This document shows, in pieces, positions 12,441 to 24,510 of a DNA stretch of 64,000 nt (its first letter is position 1; every line of letters starts with the position of its first letter). Below the pieces are notes generated by a model. The model was not told where the DNA came from, did not search any database, and was given only the letters and a program-made list of their open reading frames with translations. Both the position numbers and the translations under genes were made by a program. Source of the DNA: Sipunculus nudus (Eukaryota; Annelida; Sipuncula; Golfingiida; Sipunculidae); NCBI GenBank assembly GCA_026874595.1, contig CM049317.1, positions 65,034,618 to 65,098,617 on the forward strand, given 5' to 3'.

Positions 12441-13137
12441 ATGAGCGGAATAGGGGAATTTACACAGAGGTGTGGCATCATCCGACATTAAGGACCAATT
12501 CATGGCGGAGGCATGAATTCCTCAGTATGCTGAATTCTAGTTGACTTTGTCACTTAACTATTCTTTGACACGCACCGAAAATAATCTTATTCCATTAAAT
12601 TTATAACAGACAACCTATCTTTACTTCAATTAACAATTTGAGTAAATTTTACAATATATCAAAATATATAAATATATAAAAACAATATACCGATACGCAG
12701 CTAACAAAAAGCCGTTCTTGATGAATAGATATATCAATAATCAAACGGACACCGCTGTATTGATTTCCTGACTTCAAAAACTGTGACTGTGATGGAAGCC
12801 TCGAGTATATCTTCTCTAGATCCTGATTGACGTTTACTGTCTCCCTGTCTACACAGTATTAATGTTAATAATGCGGTCTATCGGCGAGCTCTAAAACCAA
12901 GCCGGTCCCTTATAAGTATAAATGGTCCTTCTAGGGGAAGAGTAACTTTTAATTAAACATAAAGGACGGTGATCAAAACTACCCATGAAATTTAATGGAT
13001 CTTTTCTTGGAATTACCCTTCGCTCAACAGGATTAATCTAAGGCCAATTGCTAACCGTTTCTGTAAGGTCGCTAAAAGGCAAACTAAGTAAGAGAGAGAA
13101 GTAAAACCTTAGGCAGCAGTTTTATTAAATATTCTCA

Positions 13138-14095
13138 GTGACCCACCTGTCTGACCAAACAAAAATATCACCATGGCGACGAGAGACACATAATGACATA
13201 GGAACAGAGGATATGCCATGCAGAGCTGTCCGCGTCAAACACAAGATTGTTGCTCGGTTATTGCCCTTCCACTACTACCTGATACACCGACAGCAAATGA
13301 TGAAGTTCAAACACAATAAGTGGAGTTATTGAGTTTTTATTTATTATTCCCAAAGGGCCCACTTTTCAACATCAAAGCTTTACTGGGCGTCCTTTGAGGG
13401 AGTCATATGTCTGCTTTTAGGAATGTCACATTTACACTTCACGGCTATACCAGGTGACATTTCCTTCATGATGGATAAGCTACCTTAAAGTTACATGTTC
13501 AAAAGCCAGAAAAAAAGCTGTCGTCATAAATTTCATCTTTTATGTATTATCGGTAAAAATTTAATAGATCTGTACCAGAGAGATCGCCAGGCAATATTGG
13601 CTCGTCCAGTGCAGGTTTAGAAATGTACAAAGCAATTTATCATTAATTTTCTAAAGCGTATCATTTATTTTCTAAAGCGTAAACCCCATGATGAAAAAAT
13701 GCTCCGGGGCGCTCTAATATTATTAAAGATTACAATATAAAAGCATTATGTTACAACGGCACCTCTACTTACGAATGATTTGAGGAATTCTTCTTTAACG
13801 ATAATGCCAGACCAAGGCTTTTTGTTCTGATGTTATTCAATGATATCGTTATTATGTAAACCCGGTACCTTACCTCAAAACATTAAACCGAAGATTCCCC
13901 TGGCTTGCAAAGATCCGAAACATAGGGAACATATGGATATATTGGTAAACATCGAGATAAATTGGAGAGATTTCTGAAGACTAAGATGTAATATTGAGGA
14001 ATGTTTCGAGAAACCTTTAACCATAAGGATACCAGGGATACATTAAAAAGAAGCTTTGATAGTCAAACTAGATTTTGCCATTTGGAGTTTGAGGC
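13138..14095. repeat. Segmental duplicate of 1801-2750
   Basis: Collinear with 1801-2750. Together with the repeat at 12118-12440 and the CTLD exon at 17009 it reproduces the set of pieces found at 1-2750, though in a different order, so a multi-kilobase block was duplicated and rearranged. Confidence 0.7.
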
Positions 14096-14170
14096 ATCGG
14101 CGGGGTTCGAACTAAAGACTTCAAGGACAAAGTGATTCAACGCCTTTCCACTATGTCACGAGCCGCCTTA
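14096..14170 (-). repeat. tRNA-derived SINE-like fragment
   Basis: On the minus strand GGCTCGTGACATAGTGGAAA resembles an A-box region and TAGTTCGAACCCCGCC a good B box, about 50 bases apart. Likely a SINE head. Confidence 0.45.
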
Positions 14171-15052
14171 TCATAATTAAGATTGTTGTGATAAACGGCG
14201 AGAAACTTATGCAGTTAATCTTTGTGTGACTATCATGCTCCTGTTTGCCTTTCATCGCTAAGAATTTATCAATGAGTTTTAACATACATCTTGGAAAGCC
14301 CTAACCCTTCTTGGTAATATTATCAATCTGGTAATCCACGTAGATATTGTTATTTGAGTCATCGTGATTAGCAATAAAAATCTAAAGTAGGCGATTACCG
14401 ATGTGATGTCCATTAAGGATCATATGTCTGGGATATTTATTCAGTTCCTCCAAAGGCATTTATAGTTATTTTGAAATTACAATTATATATACACAGACAC
14501 TGTTACGGTCCTAAATCACACTGCAAATCTAACTTGACGGACAGCAACACACAAGTTCAGACACGTATCCTCCACGTAAAAAACGAAGACGTTATAGGTG
14601 CTACCAAGGTGTTCTATTAATTATACTCTTGGTAGTATATACAATATTAAAATAACAGAGAAAAGTATAGGATAAACACATAAAGAAAACAAAACAAAGT
14701 CTACGGTATGCCCTGTAACTTAAAGTTATACTTAACTGAAGTCCAGTCTAATTCGACGATCACAAAACGTTCATGGTAAAATCACTGTTCAATGCAAGTC
14801 CGTTTCCAGGCTCAATGAAATCAATGTAATTCTCTTTATAAGGAACATAATATTTTCTTAACATTTTTTCCAAATAACTTCCACATGCGCGTGCTAAGCC
14901 AGCAAATGAAATTAGTGCATGGGCCAGTTTCACTCTGCATATCAGAGCTTAGCCAGATGGTGCACACACAGCAGTTCAGATGATCTTTGCGGATCAGACT
15001 ACCCACCTGGTCTAGAATAGGCCTTCAGCTTCCTGAATAAGCCTAGAAAAAA

Positions 15053-15094
<42 letters not shown>

Positions 15095-15959
15095 TCTGTT
15101 AATCAATAAAAATATAGAGACCAGCTGTTTGAATGTGTGTCTTGTAACATGCTAGGAAATGAAACCATGATAATTAATACTGTTACATGATGATTATTTA
15201 ACAACCAGATGGCGGGTTTTGCAATAATTATACCCACCAACTTTCCCATAATATCCTTTTTTTCGGACAGATAAACATCATTTGATGTGACATGCTGTGC
15301 TACATAAGCATTATGTATCCGGGTCAGTCAGTGTAACCATTTACTTCGTTCTGAATGTGTGTATTCAGCTTAGTGATTATTGTCATAATACACTAGATTA
15401 AATACACTTAAATTAACTATCAGTTTGTTTGGCTTCGTGCTGTGCCTGTATCAGTATTTAGGAAGTAAATCCCGTATTCCTAAGGTTTAGGCTTTGGCTT
15501 TCCCAGAGGAGGTTCTAGGACCTCTCTGTGTACGTTCTGCAATCTCAATATGAGTGGAAACTAAATATTATTCCTAATGGGCATTCTGTGTTTTTGTCGA
15601 AATGAAGGATATTAAATCCTTCATATAACGCTCAAGATCCCAGTCCAACGGTTGGGTCTAGGTATTCGAGCGTTCAATTGGACCGGGTTTCTTCCTGTTT
15701 GGCCGACAGAGAAAAAAACTTGTAGGACCCATGATCCATTACACTGTAATCTGTGAACAGTATTAACTTTATTTTTTATTTACCTGAACTTTGACATAAA
15801 CCAAAAGTTGAAAAAGTGATTTATTCAATCGGCCGATTTAACACATTTGTATTGTATTTGAGCAATGCAAATATCAAGATAACTATCTCCTGTAAATTGC
15901 TGTAGAAGAAAATACCCCCACGTTCACACATTTAACAGAAATGTGTAGCTGTAACAGCG

Positions 15960-16026
<67 letters not shown>

Positions 16027-16436
16027 CAGAAGAGCAGGATAGGAATTTTGCAGTGAACGAAACGGAACACTTCCTGACGATATCAGTACGTCCTGGTTGT
16101 AGGGACTGCGAAATGAGCTTCGTAACAATGCGTCATTCCATGCGTCTCACACCTGAACAGCTTTAAAAAGAATTCATTTTGATGTACGGCAAGGAACATA
16201 TGTACAGTTATTTGGTAAGTGGACAATTTTCCTAAGACATTTATCCCTTGATTGAAGAGCCAATAAAATCAAATAGAGAGAAATAAAAGTATATTAAAAA
16301 AACAAAGATGAATTTTCATCTGTTGTATAAATTACCGGTAGATATACTGATAAAATCATTTTGTTCCTTACAAAAAAATGATATTATGTATAACCTATAA
16401 TGCAATAGCATCGTACTGGATACAGTTCTCTCACAG
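14171..16436. other. Non-coding interval with AT microsatellites
   Basis: Contains (AT)n runs at about 15058-15092 and 15963-16025 and no supported gene. ORFs made of alternating Ile-Tyr are products of the AT runs. Confidence 0.55.
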
Positions 16437-16560
16437 GTACGGACATAAGACACGGACTAAACAAGAAGGGTAACTGCGGTGCCTTCCGAATATATAACAG
16501 AGACAGTAAAAATGCGACTTCCTGTCGTACCTACCTTAAAAGTACATGTGGCATTTTCCA
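16437..16560 (+). pseudogene. CTLD second-half exon, remnant
   Basis: A good acceptor (TTCTCTCACAG) opens a phase-1 exon reading KKGNCGAFRIYNRDS, then TSCRTYLKSTC. The three cysteines have the spacing of the last part of a CTLD (xC..., xxC, then C), comparable to exon 3 of the receptor at 54663-54779. No donor follows the last Cys; the frame runs on into an AT repeat that starts about 25 bases later. Probably a broken duplicate. Confidence 0.5.
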
Positions 16561-16582
16561 GTTATATTTATCCAGTAGTGTT

Positions 16583-16585
<3 letters not shown>

Positions 16586-16667
<82 letters not shown>
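16586..16667. repeat. (AT)n microsatellite with GT interruptions
   Basis: AT run broken by two ATGTAT units, directly after the stranded CTLD exon. Confidence 0.95.
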
Positions 16668-16670
<3 letters not shown>

Positions 16671-17008
16671 GGCGTGGAGTGGCTTGTACAAGGAAAATTG
16701 GATTTACAAAATACCCAAACAAAGTAATAAAATCAAATCGTTACCCACCTCGTAAAGTTATGTTTTTATATATTTTCTCATAAAGCATGAATAATTTGTT
16801 GATAGAAAAAAATATATATACTGTCTCTCTTCACTCGGGTGGATTGTTTCACTCGTCACATTAATATAAAAATGAATTATACCCCTGATGATCTCAGTAC
16901 GTAGATATGGTAATGATTCCCGGGTATTGTAACACAGCATTAGAAATATTTATTAATATTACAGTCACGAATAAGTTATGGGGGAATGAAATATATGGCG
17001 AAATGCAG

Positions 17009-17141
17009 TCGTTGGCGGGTTAAAGATGTTCGATTTACTGGTGACATAGCATTGGATCAAGGGAATTGTGCTGTACTCAATCTGAACACTTTAACAAGGG
17101 AAAGAATAGACTGCAATGCCAGGGCTGCCATACTGTGTTAA
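17009..17141 (+). pseudogene. CTLD terminal exon, stranded
   Basis: The frame reads VKDVRFTGD, DQGNCAVLNLNTL, then IDCNARAAILC and TAA. It matches exon 5 of the receptor at 53040-53174 (DVRF...GDCAVL...C...LC) and the exon at 851-1023. Here all three cysteines remain, but the Trp usually before the middle Cys has become Thr-Arg, and the likely acceptor (AAATGCAG) would give a different intron phase from its relatives. Probably a non-functional duplicate. Confidence 0.6.
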
Positions 17142-17798
17142 TTCCTTCATTCAAATAATACATTTGGTGAAAAAAATGTTTTGACTGCACATTGGTGAAT
17201 TTTATTATTATGAAAATATAAATGACAAATACATGGCATACATGACACAGGACACAAAAAAGACCTGCTATTTGTCAATACGGTAACATATATGTGGAAA
17301 AAAAATATATCAGGACAAAAAGAAACCTTACGTAGAGAACCTTACAACGGTCAGATTGCTTAATTTTACAACGTAATTGTTATGCTTTCTTGGAAGGGAA
17401 CAAATGAAAACTGTAGTTTTTTTTGTAAAAAAAAATAAACAAAGTAGGTTTTACTATATGTAATGATGTAGACTAAGCTAAAATGGCAAAACAATAAATC
17501 AGTAAGAAGTTTCCCTAAATAATTTCAGTTCAAACTGTGTACTCGATTTTATCTCTTATTTACACCTGTGCAGTCAAACAGTGAATATATGATTATTAGC
17601 AGAAGTATTTTCTTCACTAATGCAGTGATCCATGATTTAAACATATCACATATCGGAACATCTGATTTTTCTCTGTGATCTGATGTTATAAATTATGGCG
17701 ACTAAAATATTTTAATATAACTTAACTAGGCTAAACGACAAGAAGAGAGAAGGGGACAGAAACACAAAGGGACTGCTCATACCAGCTTATTCACCGAG
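17142..17798. other. Intergenic, similar to 1030-1320
   Basis: The first 300 bases resemble the stretch after the exon at 851-1023 (CATGGCATACATGA, then GTAACATATATGTG-type sequence), confirming that both exons were duplicated with flank. Nothing coding after that. Confidence 0.5.
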
Positions 17799-18146
17799 TT
17801 GAGCTATTATGCCCAAATCTACAGTAATAAAAGAAACATGGAAGCAAACCTTCAGGTGCAGAAGGAAACGGATAACAGCGATGTCGGATTCAGATTTGAT
17901 AATACTGCATCAGACGATCTATCGTTTCCTGCTCATTGTTACTATGCAGTAGCTCCAGCAGAACTACCTCTCCTGAACGTCAAGCCGTCGGCACTTATGA
18001 AGCTGTTTGGAATAGTTCCTCTCAAGTATAAAGAACTGCGTCAAGCGTCCACGCAAGGATGTATACCATTCAACAGTAGGTATCAGGTAAAAATAAACTA
18101 TTCAGGGAAGAAACATGTTTTTCATGTGTCATGTCCTTATGCATAG
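17799..18146 (+). CDS. Unknown duplicated ORF X, first copy
   Basis: An open frame that is conserved at protein level with 27780-28070: shared segments include DVGFRFDNT, FPAHCYYAVA, AELP and ALMKL. Conservation of frame between two copies that have drifted at the DNA level argues that it was once coding. I do not recognise the family; there is no obvious signal peptide, membrane span or CTLD signature. It sits upstream of the TSP1-like/CTLD unit (20629-23519) and may be an exon of the same or a neighbouring gene. The ATG is not conserved, so the true start is probably a splice acceptor (B copy has TTACCCAG). Confidence 0.5.
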   Translation: MSYYAQIYSNKRNMEANLQVQKETDNSDVGFRFDNTASDDLSFPAHCYYAVAPAELPLLNVKPSALMKLFGIVPLKYKELRQASTQGCIPFNSRYQVKINYSGKKHVFHVSCPYA

Positions 18147-19626
18147 CTAATATACCGCGAGGTAGTTTTTTGTGAAACATGTTTCCAAATGCTCTAATAT
18201 GAACAAAGTTTAGAAGTCGTTATGTCCACGTCACACACGTTTTAACATAAACCATCGGTGTTTAGATCTTTGCACACAATGAGCACTCGTATCATATGCA
18301 TACAATTGGCAATAACGATGTGCATTATATTAGATCCTGAATAATATGCCTGTCATAAAAAATAAATGTGTAAATATATTGTAAATAATGTAGAGTTTTT
18401 TATAGGGCATTGCCAATTTTTAAAAATCTGTTTGCCACTAATCACCCCTGTCGTCACACATTGGTAAGACACTTTTGTTTTAACCGTTGCTTTGTATCCA
18501 ACCAAGTCTAGCACTAGCCAGAGACGTAAGCAGACCAGAGAGAGCACTCTATCGCATTGTGTAATCAGCTCTAAATTTTGAACATGTGAGACCGGTTTTT
18601 CTTTCTCATTCTCAGCCCTGTGCCAGAACGTGTAAAAGATCGGTTAAAAATATTCGCTCTGCCCCTACCCTGGTGCTGGGAGCAAAAGAATATTGCTTTA
18701 CAAAGCAGCGGTTTAAACAAAGGAGATTTGAGACGACTTTTGTATGTAACAACTGCGTAGCCCTGTGGTGACTTTTTTAAACTCTGTGTTTCAGATGACT
18801 TTTTGTTGTTTACCCGATAATTAAATGAGCACGTTGTCCTTTTAATGGCACACTAGATAGACATTCTGATTACAAATATCAACATTTTTACATTCAATGT
18901 GTTGTAAAATTTGTCTTTGTATCCTTGAAATATATTTGTATTGAAATTTGCAACTTCGTCCAATACTTTGATTTTTATTCATCAAAATGTGGAAAAAGTA
19001 GCACCTTTAATATGATTTGGTATCTTTAATCCCTTTGAAAAAAGAATTATCCTCAGGCTGGATCAATAGTGTCAGTGTGTTAGAGGATGCTGAAATTTTC
19101 CTGTTACTATGATTATTCACAGACTTGAACCCAGTCAAAATACAAAATCTTTACAAAATAGCTTGTCGATGTGAAAAGCAAAGGTTTTGCGATCAACGCT
19201 AAATTTAGCTATTATAGTAATATGTTAATTCAAATTAAATGCAGGGGGTCGTTAATTTGGATATTGAAAAAATTCTTGAGAAATTTTGACACTACAGCTG
19301 AATCGAAAGAAATTCACATAATTTGCAACAAACAGAACGTAAAAGAGGGAGATAAGTGAATGACATTAAGCATTCAAAACCATTAATGCCTAAACAAAAT
19401 GTCATAGTTTCAAAATAATGATTCCACTCATCAATATGTATGTAACACTTCAGTTTGTGTTCTTATGAGTGTTTATATATCCTTTTCATTAGAATTATCT
19501 TGTGAGTTGAGTTTAGATTTTTCTTCATGTTATTTGTAGGCTTTCTGTACAGAAATTATTGATAAAGCAATAGTTGATGGTGATGATTTCGTAAAGTGCT
19601 TTCCACAGACCAATTAGACAGATGAG

Positions 19627-19672
<46 letters not shown>

Positions 19673-20628
19673 CATGTCATGTCCGCACGTATACCTGACT
19701 GTAAAGAAAAGTTCAATGTCATCTATAATGGATACGCTCAAAATGCACAAAACACGGGCAGAAAAACAAAAGCTTGACATATTCTTCAAAATATCAAAAT
19801 ATATCCTATGACATATTCCAAAATAAAAATATTTCTGTCAGAAAATCAGTCTGGCATTTTTTATAAATCGATAAAAATACAAAAAATGTCATGGTTCTGT
19901 CTGTGACACAAAAGCAAATTAAATTCAGTCCTGAATAGCATTGACAATTATGTCTGCCAAACATGTGTGATCATGTCTGATCAAAACATGGGCCCTGGGA
20001 TAATTGATGCAAGGTTTCCAACAAAAGGAGACTACAAGGCGGTAGAACGAATAAACATTTAATATTGACAAGGTATTTAAACTAGACATTGTGTGTCCTT
20101 TTAGCAACTAACGCCATGTCTGCAATTTAGTGTACTTATTATCATATTCATGGAAACCGAGCAATGTAGAAGATGTATGCATTTCAACTGGCAATACCCT
20201 TCTATCACACTCTCTGGCTAGGTAATGCAATTGAACAACTAATGCTGGTTACTAATGTCTCTACAGGTGAGGTTAATTATACTCAAACTGCATAATTATA
20301 CCTAGCAATTACATATTTTTTTAATATTTAGCTTACAGGCGTAGTTCTGCCGAGGGACAAAGGGTTTTGTTTTCCAATACTTTGGAAGAGAGTAATTTTT
20401 TTTTATTCCTGGAAACTTAAGTTTTTCATCTGATCGCTTTCATCTAATGCTAACTTTTTATGTTAAGATATATTATAATGATATGAAATATATTTTTTTA
20501 ATATATGATTTATAATATATAATTGATACATGGTGTTTTCTTAATCAAATTAATAGCGGTGAAACTATTATTGTTTGTAATAACAGTCATAAACTAAAAT
20601 AATAATAATTATGCAATGGAAACCTCAG
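18147..20628. other. Interval between ORF X and the TSP1-like exon
   Basis: AT-rich. It contains a (GA)n tract at about 19630-19671 and no supported exon. A signal-peptide exon equivalent to that at 33040-33133 was looked for and not found. Confidence 0.5.
19630..19671. repeat. (GA)n microsatellite
   Basis: Uninterrupted GA dinucleotide run. Confidence 0.95.
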
Positions 20629-21014
20629 GTGTATCTATATATGAATGGGAAAGATGGCCTTTATGGGGCGCGTGTGATGAAGGAAAAAGGAGACGAAGCC
20701 GCACAGCACATTGTTTCACAGAGAGATGCAATTTCTCACACCTTTCGCGACAAATAGAAATGGTTATATGTTCTCCTCTGGAAGTTCACTTGACTTCTCC
20801 GCTAACGATATTGGCCACAGGGGTTGTTCCTGAGGGGCCTGTGTCACTTCCAGCGTTAACAACGGAGAAAGAGATCAGTTCAAATGTACCGTTGCAAAAT
20901 ACTTTACAAGGTGTGCACTCAACCTCTCAAAGCAGCACTGGCAATTCAACTCACCTTAGCGATACAAATACACCACTTATACTTTGTTCAAAAGAGAACA
21001 AACAGCAATGGCAG
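20629..21014 (+). CDS. TSP1-like exon with Ser/Thr-rich linker (copy A)
   Basis: After ACCTCAG the exon reads YEWERWPLWGACDEGKRRRS and then RTAHCF: Trp-x-x-Trp, a Cys and an R-x-R-S-R-T strand, the pattern of a thrombospondin type 1 repeat start. The remaining 100 residues are rich in Ser, Thr, Leu and Pro and resemble a mucin-like stalk. Only two to four of the six TSP1 cysteines are visible, so it is a partial or diverged repeat. Confidence 0.6.
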
Positions 21015-23519
21015 GTAGGGATAAGTTAACATCCTAATAGGCCAAAAACATGTTTTCTATACTTTGGTGACTCTATTGAACCATCATCGCAAAATATTCT
21101 TCTTCTTGACCTTTGAGAATGTGTATAAAGACCAGAGAAAGAGATTATTTATTTAATTTTATGTGTGCTTACTCAGCACTTCTGGTGAACACAGATTCAA
21201 GTGATGCCTGAGCCTCCAAATTAGTAAAGGATTCTTGGACCTGGGTAAAAGAATGACAATTTCTTCTCATATGTCAACTGATATGGAAGCCTTTTTCCAC
21301 AGTACCTCGTTTCTATCCCTGCCTGATATTGACTTAGTCAAAGCCTATAATTTGGTACTTTAAGGTGATTTAAATTATTCAGCAACGCAGAAAGGATGAA
21401 AGCATCGTTATGTCTTAGAAATATTCTCATAAGTTGTTAATCTGCGAAAGATTTAAATGGGTAATATGAATTATTATACGCCTTTTTAAAATGTATGACT
21501 AAGTTAACTGAAAAAAAAAATTAAAATCGAAGTATACATATTTCGTTAATATTAACAAATTGACATTAAAACAAAAAAGTTACAAAAGTAACACAAGTAT
21601 AAGCAGTAACTTATCATTAAGAAAAGTTGCAATATATTCCCAGATTCCCCAGATTCTCTCTGTCCTGAAGGGTTTGGCGATCGCTTTAAGGATGGTTTCG
21701 TGTCAACATGGGGAATACAACCGTCTTGTTACAGGATCTTTCAAACGAAAGTCCCAGTGCAAAAGGCAAGAAAGAATTGTGAGACGTACAGGGCTGGTTT
21801 GGTCAGTATAGAAACCAAAGGCGAACAAGATCATATTAAGAACATAGTGCCGTATGCAAAACCATGCAAGAGTAAGTATTTTATTTTAATGAATACTCAT
21901 ACAAAATTATCAAAATGAGATTATTTGCAGTGGTAGGATATGTTAAATAAATTGAACATATTTCATCAATAGATTTTTTTCTGAGGAATTATATTATATC
22001 ATGTTGTTTATATTATACCACTATTTAACATGTTAGAGAACTAAATAAAAAAAATATAATATATTTTAATTTATGCTAGTTGAAGCAGGATGCATGCTCT
22101 AAACATCAATCCACTTGATTTCAAGAAAGTATGACGAAAGCGCAAAGTGTCACGCTTAGCCACTCTTACTACAATTTTTATGAACCAGGAAAGAGCAACA
22201 GATCTAATATACTGTAAAACCTCGCCTAACGACTACCTCGGTATAACCACCACCTCGGAATTACGACACTTTTTCATGTTCCCGATTTTCTTCGCTCTTT
22301 AGATCATGTTTATAAATCTCAGACTTGAGGGCACATCGTTGTTCCGTTTTACGACCACTTAGTTTGGTCTAAACGGACGTTCTGAAACTCAATAATGCGA
22401 CCAACAAGTACAGAGTAAACACTGCAAGGGCAACCGTAGCGGTGGGTCCAATGCATTACATCCCTAATCAGTAAAGGACAGAATATGAATCAAGCGCAGG
22501 GCATAGATCATAAGTGTGTTCACGGATGATCCCGCCAGACCAGGAATGTTTGCGTCACGGTATCATAAATTATGAGGCCTGCCGTTAATTGAATGCGTCA
22601 TGCATAGGCCCCTACCTTCAAGAATGTATTGGATATGGCAACCACCATAAAAGACGTTTTGCTTGATCGCGGCTACTATATCTTGTGGCATGACATATCT
22701 GCGCTGGAGGACAAGCTGCAGGGGCGGGCTTTACACGCCAAGTGTAATAGTCGGCAGTTTTGTATGGGTCGGTTATCAGAAAATAGACTTTGTCAGGACC
22801 CTTAAGAATAAGTCTGTTTGGTCTGAGGATAATGATTATTATACATCAAGCATATATATCGTACAAGCTTTCAATAACACATTGCAATATTATTAAAAAC
22901 AGATGTCGTGCTCGCCTTGATATATGCTTGGATATGAATTTTTCATTTTTTTCTATTTTTTTTTAAATTTTTTTTTAACTTTTTTTTCAGCATTGACAAA
23001 TCAAGTTATAGAAAACATATGTAAAGATTTAGGTAGAAAACGTAATTAGTATTCCAGTTAATAATGAATAGCTACTTAAGTAAAGACCGTTTGGACAGAC
23101 GGGGTCTTGTATGGACCTTGATATAGTCAAACCTCACTTAAGCGACCCCCTCGGAAATGCGACCACTTTATCATGGTTCAGTCGGCGGTGTTAATTTCTC
23201 GGTTTTACTCCATCTTGTTATGACTTATGAATACAAACGACGTCACTAAGCATTATCACATTGTTATCATTTGAAAGTGTTGGAGGTGTATCCCGATGGC
23301 TACTGGACATCCGGCTCAGACGCAAAGGAAGAGGGGGAATGGATCTGGGAGGCTACAGGAGCCAAGTTCAAATACACCAACTGGTTACCAGGTGAACCTG
23401 TCACGTTCGGTCCTTTCCAACACTACCTGAGCCTTGTTGCCTGCAAAGTGCTCGGATGGGATGACGTACAAAAGAATGTAAAGCTATGGTCAATTTGCGA
23501 AATCCAAGCTTTACAGTAA
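20629..23519 (+). CDS. TSP1-like plus C-type lectin gene, copy A
   Basis: Exons: 20629-21014 (TSP1-like and linker), 21653-21871 (CTLD first half), 23278-23519 (CTLD second half, TAA). The CTLD exons join in phase 1. The first CTLD exon has LCPEGFGDRF, PSCYRIFQTKVPVQKA, NCETY and GLVSIETKGEQ; the second has GYWTSGSDAKEEGEWIW, YTNW, an EPV motif, GWDD and SICE. Compared with copy B (33040-37149) the usual CL Cys is Ser (HYLSLVAC). The TSP exon appears to end CAG/GTAGGG in phase 0, which does not fit the phase-1 start of the CTLD exon, and no signal-peptide exon was found. Either an extra small exon is hidden at 21015-21652 or the gene is broken. Confidence 0.65.
21653..21871 (+). CDS. CTLD first-half exon (copy A)
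   Basis: Starts after CCCCAG (a second AG nine bases earlier would also keep frame). Encodes the N-terminal half of a CTLD and ends before GTAAGT in phase 1. Confidence 0.75.
22209..23215. repeat. Insertion-like segment in the copy A CTLD intron
   Basis: Two direct copies of a motif of the form AAACCTCxCxTAAxCGAC then CCTCGG lie at about 22215-22280 and 23128-23180. This resembles the end sequence typical of pogo/Tigger-type DNA transposons, though the copies are direct rather than inverted. An open frame at 22663-22896 between them (VWVGYQKIDF, SVWSEDND) is unassigned. The intron is longer by about 800 bases than in copy B, consistent with insertion. Confidence 0.4.
23278..23519 (+). CDS. 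CTLD second-half terminal exon (copy A)
   Basis: Starts after ATTTGAAAG in phase 1 and ends in TAA. The EPV motif replaces EPN/QPD and GWDD replaces WND; sugar specificity cannot be predicted. Aligns along its length with 36917-37149. Confidence 0.8.
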
Positions 23520-24510
23520 ACGATCATTGGCCCATTTGGCATATATATCATTTTCTGAAAAGTCTTGCATTATACATGACACACGGGGCAATATTAATTT
23601 GACGTTCTCTTGCATGGGAAAGTACTTTCTAGTTAACCAAACAGAGCTGTTTTAAACTAGAAGGATAATATAAACATAACGATCTTACATCACTGAATTA
23701 ACTATATTGTAGTTCTCATATTAGATCATTATAACTGTAAAACATCACCATGGTATGGCGAATTAGGTTTCATGAAAATGCAGGTTATAAAATATGCCGT
23801 TCCTACGTGCGTAAATAAATAGCAAGAGTTAATCATCTTTGACATGATTCATTAAAAATATTATCTTGTTTTCTTTGCTACTTTAATATTTATATATTCT
23901 TAACCAAAATTTTTCGTTCCGGAAAATATATATGATCAAATTATTCTTCCTTCGAAAACTTTATGTTCAAATTATTAAATGTTTTAATTTATCTTAATCT
24001 TATTGATTATGCACAAGATGAATAAGTTAGAAATTTACAATTTATATATAAATAATTTATGGTTATTATATTACTGCTTCATGTCTTTCTTTCATATTAA
24101 GATGAAGATATATTAGGAAAATATAGTAATTTGATGTGTATAATTTGTAATACTTTCAAAGATATGACTTACACGTATATGAGCGTTCATGACTGTATGG
24201 GAGACCTTGTCTGGTGTTACTATTCCATTATCTGATGATAACGGGTCACCTATTAATTTTGAGATAGGAAACGCATAAAATTTGCTCATATTGTATGTCT
24301 TACTGTGACTGCTTGTGTATTACCATTATGAAAGATATTACATTTTTGATACATGATGGTCATTTTTAAATGCTTGCCCGGAAAATTTCTCTCCACATAT
24401 GTATTTGTAAAACACAGTAAGTGTGCAAAAACTACATTTTCCCATTCAATGTGTTTTTCTGTCTTTATTGATTTGATGATGCTTGAATGAACTGTATGGG
24501 GAAGTTTACC
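23520..24510. repeat. 3' flank of the lectin unit, duplicated at 28600-31650
   Basis: Segments such as ATTATACATGAC, GGTTATTATATTACTGCT and TGATGATAACGGGTCACCT occur in the same order at 28650-28800 and 31360-31570. This is the downstream flank of the TSP1-like/CTLD unit; it shows that a related unit once stood before 28600. Confidence 0.65.

Noticed and set aside
22663-22896. Frame with VWVGYQKIDF and SVWSEDND as a possible middle CTLD exon
   Set aside because: The two flanking CTLD exons already form a complete domain and join in frame, copy B has no equivalent, and it lies in an insertion-like segment.
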